Source: Cryobacterium gelidum
GTDB taxonomy: Bacteria > Actinomycetota > Actinomycetes > Actinomycetales > Microbacteriaceae
Assembly (NCBI RefSeq): GCF_004403985.1
Contig: NZ_SOHL01000013.1
Location: forward strand, 1-64,000
DNA: 64,000 bases
Direction of reading: 5' to 3'
Shown: piece by piece, positions 15,663 through 23,763 of the stretch
Position numbering within the stretch: position 1 is the stretch's first letter
How the letters are laid out: each line of letters starts with the position of its first letter
Translations under genes and position numbers: made by a program
The notes under the pieces: generated by a model
The model's database searches: none
What the model was told of the DNA's origin: nothing
What the model saw: the letters and a program-made list of their open reading frames with translations, nothing else

Positions 15663-18600
15663 TGTGTTCCTTCGCGGTCGTCGGCTCGGACGCACTCTCT
15701 ATGGAATCAGAGACCCCGTCGTCGGACTCCAACCCGGTACCGACACCAATTTCCCGGTCTATCGCGAGGTCGGCTTCCAGGTCGGTGCCGAGTGGCGCGT
15801 CCAGGCCGCTGTCAAGGTCAGACGCCGATGCCCCGTCCTTCGCCCGGCGCCCGCGCCTCGACTTCTGCTTGGCATCGGCCCGGGCTGCCCGGCGAATGGC
15901 ATCGCGATTGGCTTGGCGCACGGCTTCGCGGCCGGCACCGATCGGCAGGGACAGCAGCACCGCGCTGCCTACCACGATGAGGGCAATCAGGAGGGTCACG
16001 AGGCCGAAGGCGCCGCCCGCGCTAGCCGGGATGGGGGTCGAGGCTGCGGCATCCGTTTCGCCGAATTGCCACAGGCGGCCGAACTCGGTGTCGCCGACCG
16101 GGGCCAGTGCGGCGTTACCGTCGAGGGCGGTTTCGGTGCGCAGTGCCGTGGCGGCAGCGTCAACGTTGTCACCGGCCGGCTGCAACACGATAAAGCGGAT
16201 GCCGAACTCGGTCAGATCCGCGCTGGTGTCGAGTCCGCTGCGGGAGGCAAGGTTGCCGGCGAGTTCCGCGAGCGCTTTCTCGCGGGCGCTGAGCGTCTGG
16301 TCGGTGCTGCTGAGGGTGGATTGCTGGTTCAGGATGGCGCCGGCGCCGCGTTCGATGGTGGCGAGCAGGCCGCCGTCGGCTTGCGGAGTGAGCTGCAGCG
16401 TGCTGATCCGAGGGTCGATCTGGGCTTCAGCCGCAACGAAGGCCGGTTGAGTCTGCCCGGTTCCCTCCCGGACGGCGGCAGTCCCGAGGTGCAGCGAGGC
16501 GACGAGCGGCAGTACCACCACGGCCAGGGTGAGGGCGGCGACCACGCCGGGCGCCAGAGCGAACCGGTGCAAAGGGCGGAGGCCGATCACCAGGGCGCCG
16601 ACCAGCCCGAGCCAGTACAGGCTAAGCCCGGACCCCGACCAGACGCGCACCGGTTCAGCGCCGATCGCGGCGAGTACGAGCTGGTTGGCAGCGAGGGCGG
16701 TGCCGAATCCGAGCAGGGCCACCAGCCAGGCTCCGCTCGCGAGGCGCGCGCCGGGCAGCAGCAGCGCCAGGAGGGCGAGCACGGCCAGCGGCGCGAGCAG
16801 AATGGGCACCAACGTCTGCGGATCGAGGCCGACAACGGCGAACCGGTCGAGCACATCGGCCCACCCGTCGGTACCCGGCAGCCCGAACAGCAGGTGCAGG
16901 GTGGGAGCGTGCCCGCTCGGCACGGGCAGGCCAGGGTCGGCAACGAGGTTGAGCCAGGTGCCGCGCAGGCCCTGGTCGGCGATAAGCGGAATCGCCAGCG
17001 CGAGCGCCGGCAGCGGTATGCCGATGAAGCGCATCGCCCTCCGGGTGGCGAGGGCCACGCTGAGGGCCCAGACCACGAGCAGGGCCGGGGCGAGTGAGGG
17101 CGCGCAGGCCAGGACCGCCGCGAACAGCAGGGCGGCCGTGGCCGACGCCGACCAGGTGCGCGCCGCCGCGAACCAGGCGAAGAACAGCCACGGCAGTAGC
17201 AGATGCACCAGAATCGCGGCCGGGCGACCGTCGGCCAAGGCGATCAGAAAGGTCGGGGCCAGCACCCAGAGGGTGGCGGCCAAGGCGCGCAGGCTGCCGC
17301 GGTCGGTCAAGCGAGTCGCGGCCATCCACGCGCCGACAGCGGCGAGTGGGAAGGCGAGCGCGTAGACCAGCACGAGCGCGAACGACGGCGACCAGAACGC
17401 AATCGAGCCGAGCACAGCGACGACCGCGGCGAACGGGTCGGCCGCGCCGACGAAGCCGAGCCCGAGATCACGCCAGCCGTAGCCGACGCTCGCCCACAAT
17501 TCGGGCAGGGTGGGCGAGAGCGGCAGCAGTCCGCCGCCGGTCAGGGTGTCGGCGCCCAGCAGCGGCAGCATCATGACAATGCCCACGACCGCCGCGGCGA
17601 GCATGGTCCAGGCCCCGCCGCCAGCGAAGAATCGAATTTCCGGGCGTTCGCCGTGCAGGCCGAACAGGCTCGCCTCTCGCTTGAGCGAGTGCCGCCGGCG
17701 CACTTCGGCCGACGGAACCCGCAGGGTAGAGATGGCGTCCCAGCCGAGCGTGCGGGTCTGGGCGAAGGAGCGACGGGCGTTACCGACGCGCATTCCGTTG
17801 AAGGCAGCGCCGAACGCCGCCGAGAATTCGCCCGCGACCGCGCCGGGTTCCTTGCGCAGCAGTTGACCGATCGAGCGTATGAAGGCGAGCGGCAGCAGAG
17901 ACAGCCAGTGCACGACCAGGGCACCGGCCGGCGCGTAGACCAGGCGCCGGTGTAGTTGTGCGGAGCGTTCGGCCCGCATCCGGCGCCGGCGCAGGCGCCC
18001 CCGCGATGACTGGTTGGGCCCGGCAACGCCGTCACCAGCCGACGCGACGCGGGCGGCCGGAACGACCGCGACGCGATAGCCGGCCAGGCGCACGCGCACG
18101 CAGAAGTCGAGCGAATCGTCAACCGTCGGCAGGGCCGGGTCGAACCCGCCCAACTGCTCCCAGACGGTGTGGCGCACGAGCATGCCGCCAGCGCTGACGG
18201 CAAGCACGTCGCTCAGGCCGTCGTGCTGTCCCTGGTCCAGTTCACTTTCGACCAGGGCGACGGTAGTGCCGAGCGGCGTCATCGACTCGCCAAAGTTGTG
18301 GATGTATTCGCTGGCGATCCATTCCATGACCTTCGGACCGGCGACAGCCACCGAGGGGGCGATCTCAAGCGCATCGACGAGCACCTCGAGGGCGCTCGGC
18401 TCCGGCGCGCTGTCCTGGGCGAGCAGCCAGAGCAGCTCGCGGTCATGCGTGGGCGGCGTCGACACGCGGAGAGCGGCGGATATTGCCTGCCCGAAGTTCA
18501 GATCGGCGTCGGCGGCAATGAACTGTGTCGGCTCGAATTCGGCGAGCATCTGCGCGGTCGCATCGCTCGAACCGCAGTCCACGGTAATGACCCGATCGGG

Positions 18601-18693
18601 TTTGCGGGTCTGCAGCGACAACGCCTTGAGAGTTCGCTCAAGGTGTTTCGCGCCGTTTCGGGCGACAAGGATGGCGGTGACTCTCGGTTGCAT
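15652..18693 (-). CDS. Giant membrane GT2 glycosyltransferase
   Basis: 1013 residues. An N-terminal cytosolic GT-A domain (1-240) begins RVTAILVARNGAKHLERTL, with VDCGSSDAT, the LLAQDSAPEP metal site and FDPALPTVDDSLDFCVR. A basic linker follows (SRGRLRRRRMRAER). After one helix near 275, a block of about 12 membrane segments spans 365-760. An extracytoplasmic domain (about 770-900) is followed by a last helix near 910 and a charged Lys/Arg then Asp/Glu-rich tail. The organisation matches the conserved actinobacterial GT2 paired with DUF5719, thought to act in cell-envelope glycan synthesis. Upstream lies the 10-bp array, so its 5' leader, if transcribed from beyond 19,550, would be the array. 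Confidence 0.9.
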   Translation of the reverse strand: MQPRVTAILVARNGAKHLERTLKALSLQTRKPDRVITVDCGSSDATAQMLAEFEPTQFIAADADLNFGQAISAALRVSTPPTHDRELLWLLAQDSAPEPSALEVLVDALEIAPSVAVAGPKVMEWIASEYIHNFGESMTPLGTTVALVESELDQGQHDGLSDVLAVSAGGMLVRHTVWEQLGGFDPALPTVDDSLDFCVRVRLAGYRVAVVPAARVASAGDGVAGPNQSSRGRLRRRRMRAERSAQLHRRLVYAPAGALVVHWLSLLPLAFIRSIGQLLRKEPGAVAGEFSAAFGAAFNGMRVGNARRSFAQTRTLGWDAISTLRVPSAEVRRRHSLKREASLFGLHGERPEIRFFAGGGAWTMLAAAVVGIVMMLPLLGADTLTGGGLLPLSPTLPELWASVGYGWRDLGLGFVGAADPFAAVVAVLGSIAFWSPSFALVLVYALAFPLAAVGAWMAATRLTDRGSLRALAATLWVLAPTFLIALADGRPAAILVHLLLPWLFFAWFAAARTWSASATAALLFAAVLACAPSLAPALLVVWALSVALATRRAMRFIGIPLPALALAIPLIADQGLRGTWLNLVADPGLPVPSGHAPTLHLLFGLPGTDGWADVLDRFAVVGLDPQTLVPILLAPLAVLALLALLLPGARLASGAWLVALLGFGTALAANQLVLAAIGAEPVRVWSGSGLSLYWLGLVGALVIGLRPLHRFALAPGVVAALTLAVVVLPLVASLHLGTAAVREGTGQTQPAFVAAEAQIDPRISTLQLTPQADGGLLATIERGAGAILNQQSTLSSTDQTLSAREKALAELAGNLASRSGLDTSADLTEFGIRFIVLQPAGDNVDAAATALRTETALDGNAALAPVGDTEFGRLWQFGETDAAASTPIPASAGGAFGLVTLLIALIVVGSAVLLSLPIGAGREAVRQANRDAIRRAARADAKQKSRRGRRAKDGASASDLDSGLDAPLGTDLEADLAIDREIGVGTGLESDDGVSDSIESASEPTTAKEHNAR

Positions 18694-18770
18694 AACAGCT
18701 CCAGCCTAGGACGGAACGGCTGGGGGGCCCTGAACCGAGAGGGCGCGCCTCAAATATTGGGCCGCGCGAG

Positions 18771-19548
18771 CGAGCGGATGCGAGCGGATGCGAGCGGATG
18801 CGAGCGGATGCGAGCGGATGCGAGCGGATGCGAGCGGATGCGAGCGGATGCGAGCGGATGCGAGCGGATGCGAGCGGATGCGAGCGGATGCGAGCGGATG
18901 CGAGCGGATGCGAGCGGATGCGAGCGGATGCGAGCGGATGCGAGCGGATGCGAGCGGATGCGAGCGGATGCGAGCGGATGCGAGCGGATGCGAGCGGATG
19001 CGAGCGGATGCGAGCGGATGCGAGCGGATGCGAGCGGATGCGAGCGGATGCGAGCGGATGCGAGCGGATGCGAGCGGATGCGAGCGGATGCGAGCGGATG
19101 CGAGCGGATGCGAGCGGATGCGAGCGGATGCGAGCGGATGCGAGCGGATGCGAGCGGATGCGAGCGGATGCGAGCGGATGCGAGCGGATGCGAGCGGATG
19201 CGAGCGGATGCGAGCGGATGCGAGCGGATGCGAGCGGATGCGAGCGGATGCGAGCGGATGCGAGCGGATGCGAGCGGATGCGAGCGGATGCGAGCGGATG
19301 CGAGCGGATGCGAGCGGATGCGAGCGGATGCGAGCGGATGCGAGCGGATGCGAGCGGATGCGAGCGGATGCGAGCGGATGCGAGCGGATGCGAGCGGATG
19401 CGAGCGGATGCGAGCGGATGCGAGCGGATGCGAGCGGATGCGAGCGGATGCGAGCGGATGCGAGCGGATGCGAGCGGATGCGAGCGGATGCGAGCGGATG
19501 CGAGCGGATGCGAGCGGATGCGAGCGGATGCGAGCGGATGCGAGCGGA
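18771..19548. repeat. Perfect 10-bp tandem array, 77.8 copies
   Basis: The unit CGAGCGGATG repeats without a single mismatch from 18,771 to 19,540 (77 full copies), plus an 8-nt partial copy to 19,548. Its left flank (GCGAGCGAGC) looks like degenerate units. The array fills the gap between whiB (stop at 19,557) and the giant GT2 (start at 18,693). On the minus strand, the direction of both genes, the unit reads CATCCGCTCG. It contains no stop codon in any of the six frames. Because 10 is not a multiple of 3, every plus frame reads the same decapeptide (RMRADASGCE rotated). It lacks spacers and dyad symmetry. I regard the long open frames through it as artefacts. Confidence 0.98.
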
Positions 19549-19556
19549 ACGAACGG

Positions 19557-19874
19557 CTACGCGCGCTTGCGTAGTTTGCGGCGTTCGCGCTCGGAGAGGC
19601 CGCCCCAGATGCCGAATCGTTCGTCGTTACTGAGCGCGTATTCGAGGCACTCGCCGCGCACCTCGCAGCCGGAGCAAATCTTCTTGGCGTCGCGGGTGGA
19701 GCCGCCCTTTTCGGGAAAGAAGGCCTCGGGATCGGTCTGCGCGCACAGCGAGTCGGCTTGCCAGGCTAGAAGGTTCTCGTCGCCGAGATCTTGCCGTACG
19801 CCCGGAACACCGAGGGCGACGGGGTCAACGAACCAATCCTCTGGTACTCCGGAACGATAGTCGAGCATGGCCAC
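19557..19874 (-). CDS. whiB: WhiB-family iron-sulfur regulator (WhiB2/WhmD-like)
   Basis: A 105-residue WhiB protein. The four cluster-ligating cysteines are Cys44, Cys67, Cys70 and Cys76 (CSGCEVRGEC). The turn GIWGG (88-92) and the basic C-terminal SERERRKLRKR complete the family signature. WhiB proteins bind a [4Fe-4S] cluster and region 4 of the principal sigma factor. Position next to DUF5719/GT2 and manA matches whiB2/whmD (septation) in other actinobacteria. A GTG at 19,874 is preferred since GGGAGA lies 4 nt upstream; the ATG at 19,868 is the alternative. The stop is 9 bp from the 10-bp array. An 18-bp palindrome lies 43 nt upstream of the start. Confidence 0.93.
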   Translation of the reverse strand: MAMLDYRSGVPEDWFVDPVALGVPGVRQDLGDENLLAWQADSLCAQTDPEAFFPEKGGSTRDAKKICSGCEVRGECLEYALSNDERFGIWGGLSERERRKLRKRA

Positions 19875-19917
19875 ATCGTCTCCCCGCGCTCACTCCGCAC
19901 CGAATAGTGCTGTGCCT

Positions 19918-19935
19918 AATTACACCGGTGTAATT
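19918..19935. promoter_or_regulatory. 18-bp perfect palindrome in the whiB promoter region
   Basis: AATTACACCGGTGTAATT is an exact inverted repeat with no spacer, 43-60 nt upstream of the whiB start. It is AT-rich at the ends in an otherwise very GC-rich region. Size and symmetry suit a dimeric repressor such as a TetR- or GntR-type protein, and it would overlap or adjoin the whiB promoter. The binding protein is unknown. Confidence 0.65.
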
Positions 19936-20091
19936 CGCTAACGTCAAGTCGCAAATCTTAAACCCTCAATACAGGCTGGAGGGTTGCGACGCGCCCAAGG
20001 AGTCGAAGTCGGGCATTCGGGCGGTACCCGACCTGCGCGGCAACGTTGCGAACGTAGCACGATCGGCGCCGTCAACGGCGTGTCGTCGCCC

Positions 20092-21060
20092 TCAGAGGGC
20101 GGCGGCGCGCGACGAGTCCCAGGCGCTCTGCACCATCTGCTCGAGGGTGTGGCGCATACTCCAGCGCAGGTCGCGAGCCGCGAGCGCGCCCGAGGCCACG
20201 ATGCGATCGGGGTCGCCGGCGCGGCGCGAACCGATCTGAGGAGTGAAGTCGATACCGGTGACCCGGCGCACGGTCGCCATGATCTCGCCGACCGAGACGC
20301 CGTCGCCGCTGCCGAGGTTGTAGACCGCCTCGATGCCGTTGCCGGCGTCGAGGCGTCGGGCCGCGGCGACGTGCGAGAGCGCAAGATCAGCCACGTGAAT
20401 GTAGTCGCGCACGCAGGTGCCGTCGGGTGTGGCATAGTCGTCGCCGTTGATGCGCGGGGTGCGACCGTCGAGCAGCGCGGCGAAGACCAGGGGGAAGAGG
20501 TTGTGCGGGCTGGTGTCACTCAGGGCGAGGTCGCCAGAGCCGACGACGTTGAAATAGCGCAGAGAGGTGTGCCGGAGCCCGGTTGCGATGGCCTGATCAC
20601 GCAACAGCCATTCGCCGATCAGCTTGGATTCGCCGTAGGGCGATTCCGGGCTCTTCGCGGTCGCCTCGGTCACCAGGTCGGTATGCGGGGTGCCGTAGAC
20701 AGCGGCGCTCGATGAGAACACGATGCGATCGATTGCGGCCGCGCTCATTGCAGCGAGCAGCGTGGCCGTGGCGGTGACGTTCTGTTCATAGGTGTGCAGC
20801 GGACGCTGCACCGAAACGCCGGCGTACTTGAAGCCGGCCACGTGCACGACTCCATGCACGTGGTGTTTGTGGAAGGTGTGCAGCAGCAGGTCGCCGTCGA
20901 GCACGTCGCCGCGCACGAAGGGCACACTGGTGGGAACGAAGGACTCGTGACCGCTCGACAGGTTGTCGAGCACGACCACGTCGAGTCCTTCCGCTTGGAA
21001 CGCTCGCACCACGTGAGAGCCGATGTACCCCGCTCCGCCGGTTACCAACCACGCCATCAT
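20092..21060 (-). CDS. galE: UDP-glucose 4-epimerase
   Basis: About 322 residues from MMAWLVTGGAGYIGSHVVRAF. Interconverts UDP-glucose and UDP-galactose. It has the glycine-rich NAD motif at residues 6-13, active-site SSSAAVYG, and the Tyr/Lys pair in SPYGESKLIGEW. C-terminal features CVRDYIHVADLALSHV and GSRRAGDPDRIVASG are typical GalE. I rejected a start 23 codons upstream because those codons are unconserved; GTGGGGC precedes the ATG at 21,060. It supplies galactosyl donors for the polysaccharide genes downstream in the window. Monocistronic or distal to the FUSC gene (76-bp gap). Confidence 0.95.
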   Translation of the reverse strand: MMAWLVTGGAGYIGSHVVRAFQAEGLDVVVLDNLSSGHESFVPTSVPFVRGDVLDGDLLLHTFHKHHVHGVVHVAGFKYAGVSVQRPLHTYEQNVTATATLLAAMSAAAIDRIVFSSSAAVYGTPHTDLVTEATAKSPESPYGESKLIGEWLLRDQAIATGLRHTSLRYFNVVGSGDLALSDTSPHNLFPLVFAALLDGRTPRINGDDYATPDGTCVRDYIHVADLALSHVAAARRLDAGNGIEAVYNLGSGDGVSVGEIMATVRRVTGIDFTPQIGSRRAGDPDRIVASGALAARDLRWSMRHTLEQMVQSAWDSSRAAAL

Positions 21061-21136
21061 GCCCCACTCGTTCGCGCGGCACCGCTCTAGTACCGACAAT
21101 TCAGGGTAGTGGCAGCGCGCAACCGCCATGCGCGCC

Positions 21137-22258
21137 TTATCTGTTCCGTCTTGGTGCTGGCGCGGAGCCCTGTTCGGTTCCCGGTCGAAGGGCCATCAGA
21201 ATTCGTTGGAGGTCGATCACGATAGCGGCCGTGGGGCTCAAAGACCCCGCCCCCACACCTATTTCCTGCTGCATCGCGCGCAGGACCGACTCCACAGCCA
21301 GGCCAGCCTGGTCGAGGAACTGAGGTTGGCGTGGGTCGTCGACGCCGACGCTGATCGCTTCGGCAACCGCATGGAGGGCTGCACTGAGAACGGGACGCAG
21401 CTCGTGCGGCAGCTCGAGCGGGATCGGTTTGCCCCACACCATGCCAGCCAGCACCTCGGTGAGGTTTCGGATGTGGAACGTGACGTTTTCCAGCGCAAGG
21501 AGGGCGTCGTAGTCCGCATCCAGGTTTGCCCGATTGAACCACGCGCGCGGGTTGCCCTTGCGGCTCTCATCCGCCGTCTGCACGGCCGTTCGTACCCGGC
21601 GTGCCGCCGCATTGAGCGCCTCGCCCTGCGTGGCCCATTCATCGCGCGCCGGCGGCCAACGCTCCACCAAGGCTTCGGCTATCTCGGTGACGTGCGTCGC
21701 CAGATTTTTCCGAAATCCCGACAGTCGTTCCCGTGCGGGACGAATAGCGAGGGGCGGCACGATCAGCAGATTGACGGCTAGTCCCACGACGATTCCCAGA
21801 CAGATTTGGGTTGCGTAGCCAATCGAATAGCCGTCGGCGTTTGGACCGCCGATGATCAGCACGAATAGAGCGGTGATGGGCACATACTCGCCGCCCACTC
21901 CCATCCATTTCATACCACCGATCAGGGTGCCCAGGCCCACAGCGAACGAGAGGGTCCACACCGTGGGTTCGCTCACGATGAGCACGATCCCGGCCAGACC
22001 GATGCCGATGAGGACCCCGGCCAGGATCTGGACGGCGCTGCGGAGCGATCGCATCAGCGTGGGGTGCATGCTCAGCAGCGCGCCCAGCGGAGCGTAGTAG
22101 GGAAAATCTTTGGCGGTACCGGGCATGAGCGGAGCAAGCGACCAGGCGATCGCCACGGCGATAGAAATCTTGGCCACCTGAAGCGCCCGCGCACTCATGA
22201 GGCCGCGTCTGACCCAGTCCAGGGAGCGCCTGCCTGACAGTGCACCGGTGCGTGGCAT
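21137..22258 (-). CDS. FUSC/aromatic-acid-exporter-like membrane protein
   Basis: About 373 residues. Six closely packed hydrophobic segments lie between residues 20 and 170 (IAVAIAWSLAPLM, YYAPLGALLSMHP, IGIGLAGIVLIV, ITALFVLIIGGP, GIVVGLAVNLLIVPPLA). The loop YAPLGALLSMHPTLMRSLR is characteristic of the FUSC family. The C-terminal 200 residues are a helical cytoplasmic domain. Family members are thought to export aromatic or other small acids; no substrate can be deduced. The start is uncertain: ATG at 22,258, or 13 codons earlier at 22,297; manA ends 116 nt upstream of the former. Confidence 0.75.
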   Translation of the reverse strand: MPRTGALSGRRSLDWVRRGLMSARALQVAKISIAVAIAWSLAPLMPGTAKDFPYYAPLGALLSMHPTLMRSLRSAVQILAGVLIGIGLAGIVLIVSEPTVWTLSFAVGLGTLIGGMKWMGVGGEYVPITALFVLIIGGPNADGYSIGYATQICLGIVVGLAVNLLIVPPLAIRPARERLSGFRKNLATHVTEIAEALVERWPPARDEWATQGEALNAAARRVRTAVQTADESRKGNPRAWFNRANLDADYDALLALENVTFHIRNLTEVLAGMVWGKPIPLELPHELRPVLSAALHAVAEAISVGVDDPRQPQFLDQAGLAVESVLRAMQQEIGVGAGSLSPTAAIVIDLQRILMALRPGTEQGSAPAPRRNR

Positions 22259-22373
22259 TGTTTCTGGTTCCCATCGGCTCAGGATGCCCTCCCGCATCAT
22301 CTCCGACCGGAGGCTGGGCGTGGAGGCTGGTGAGGTTCTGCGAAGCCTGTCGCCGAGCCGGGCGACGCAAGCG

Positions 22374-23639
22374 TCACCGGCCCGTGGTCGCCAAAAATAC
22401 CTCGCCGGTTCCTGCAAAAGTCAGGGTGCCCTCTTCGGGAGTGATGTATACGGACTGCCCACGTTTGAGCGGCCGCGACGACAGGCCCCCAGCCACCAGG
22501 AACCCGCCCGCCGTGCAGATGGCTATGGCCGGACCGGTCAGGGTGATCTGTCGCATCGGAACGGGCGTCGCAGTCACTGCGTCGGCATCCGCTGCAATGT
22601 GCACGAGCTCGAAGTCGGGCACGCCGGGGCGATACCGCGAGACCCCGGGCGCGTCCACGACCGGTGCGAGGTAGGGTGCCGACACCGGCGTGAAGTCGAG
22701 CACTGCGAGCAGCTCTTCGATGTCGATGTGCTTGGGCGTCAGTCCGCCGCGCAGTACGTTGTCGGAGGCGGCCATAAGCTCAACGCCGAGCCCCGACAGA
22801 TACGCGTGGATATTGCCGGGTGGCAGATAGATGACCTCACCGCGTCGCAGGGAGACCCGGTTCAGCAGCAGGGCGAGTACGATTCCCGGGTCGCCGGGAT
22901 ACTCGGTGGCAAGCAACCGCACCGTGGCCAGTTCGCGCGCGTACCCGATAACGGCTCCCCCGCTGGCCAGGAACTCGGCGTGCTCGGCGAGTTCGACGAC
23001 CCGTTCGACCAACCATTTCACCTCGCCCGAGTCGCCGCCGCGGCCGTCGCGCAGCAACCAGTCGACGGTGCCGCGCAGCCCCTGAGCGAGATGGTTCTCG
23101 AGCGAGTCGATGGCGGCGGCCTGAGGGTTCTCGGTTGCGAGGTCGAGCAGGCGCAGCTCGGCGATGATTCCGCGCACCTCGGCGAGCGGGCGAAATCCAC
23201 ACAGCGCTTCGAAGGTATCACTGAGCGCAAAGATGAGCTCGGGCTTGTGGAACGGGTCGCGGTAATTGCGGTTGCCGGCGTCGACGGCAATTCCGGCGTC
23301 GTTTTCCAGCTCGAATCCGGCGCGGGCCTGCTCGCTCGTCGGGTGGGCCTGCAGCGACAACGGGCGGCCGGCGGCCAGGATCTTCAGTAGGAAGGGCAGG
23401 CGCGGGGCTGCACTGTCAGCGCCGAGCGCCACCGCGGGCGAAGCTTTGATCCACTCGACGAGATTCGCGGCCCCGCCGACGAGCGCTGCATCCTCGATCA
23501 CCGATGGCGAACCGGCGTGGGCCCCGAGCCACAGCTCGGCCTCAGGTTCACCGGACGGCGCCTGGCCGAGCAGGTCGGCGATGGCGTGCGTGGATCCCCA
23601 GGCGTAATTGCGCGGGGTGTTGGTGATGCCCACAAACAT
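22374..23639 (-). CDS. manA: Mannose-6-phosphate isomerase, class I
   Basis: A 421-residue zinc enzyme converting fructose-6-P and mannose-6-P, feeding GDP-mannose synthesis. It shows the type I PMI pattern: NYAWGSTHAIADLL, AELWLGAHAGSPS, LPFLLKILAAGRPLSLQAHPTSEQA (Gln/His zinc ligands), HKPELIFAL and a C-terminal LPPGNIHAYLSGLGVELMAASDNVLRGGLTPKHID (zinc His, catalytic Arg). The ATG at 23,639 follows AAGGAG at 6-nt spacing, excluding 13 upstream codons. It provides the precursor for the two GDP-mannose 4,6-dehydratase paralogues and mannosyltransferases in this window. Divergent from the acyl-CoA dehydrogenase gene. Confidence 0.97.
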   Translation of the reverse strand: MFVGITNTPRNYAWGSTHAIADLLGQAPSGEPEAELWLGAHAGSPSVIEDAALVGGAANLVEWIKASPAVALGADSAAPRLPFLLKILAAGRPLSLQAHPTSEQARAGFELENDAGIAVDAGNRNYRDPFHKPELIFALSDTFEALCGFRPLAEVRGIIAELRLLDLATENPQAAAIDSLENHLAQGLRGTVDWLLRDGRGGDSGEVKWLVERVVELAEHAEFLASGGAVIGYARELATVRLLATEYPGDPGIVLALLLNRVSLRRGEVIYLPPGNIHAYLSGLGVELMAASDNVLRGGLTPKHIDIEELLAVLDFTPVSAPYLAPVVDAPGVSRYRPGVPDFELVHIAADADAVTATPVPMRQITLTGPAIAICTAGGFLVAGGLSSRPLKRGQSVYITPEEGTLTFAGTGEVFLATTGR

Positions 23640-23763
23640 GGTTGGCTCCTTCTTGCGCTGTTTAGACCAAACTACCAACCAAGTTGAGGCGCCCAGCCGC
23701 GAACCCTAGGCTAGCGGCCAGTCCCGGTCGCGTGTCGGCCGCCCTTTCTGCAACGGAGCATCC

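Noticed and set aside
15004-17097. A 697-residue plus-strand open frame
   Set aside because: Lies opposite DUF5719 and the giant GT2, which have clear motifs on the minus strand; its composition is repetitive Gly/Arg/Gln.
18169-19860. A 563-residue plus-strand open frame through the 10-bp array
   Set aside because: It is antisense to the GT2 and whiB genes at its ends and consists mostly of the repeat decapeptide. The repeat has no stops in any frame.
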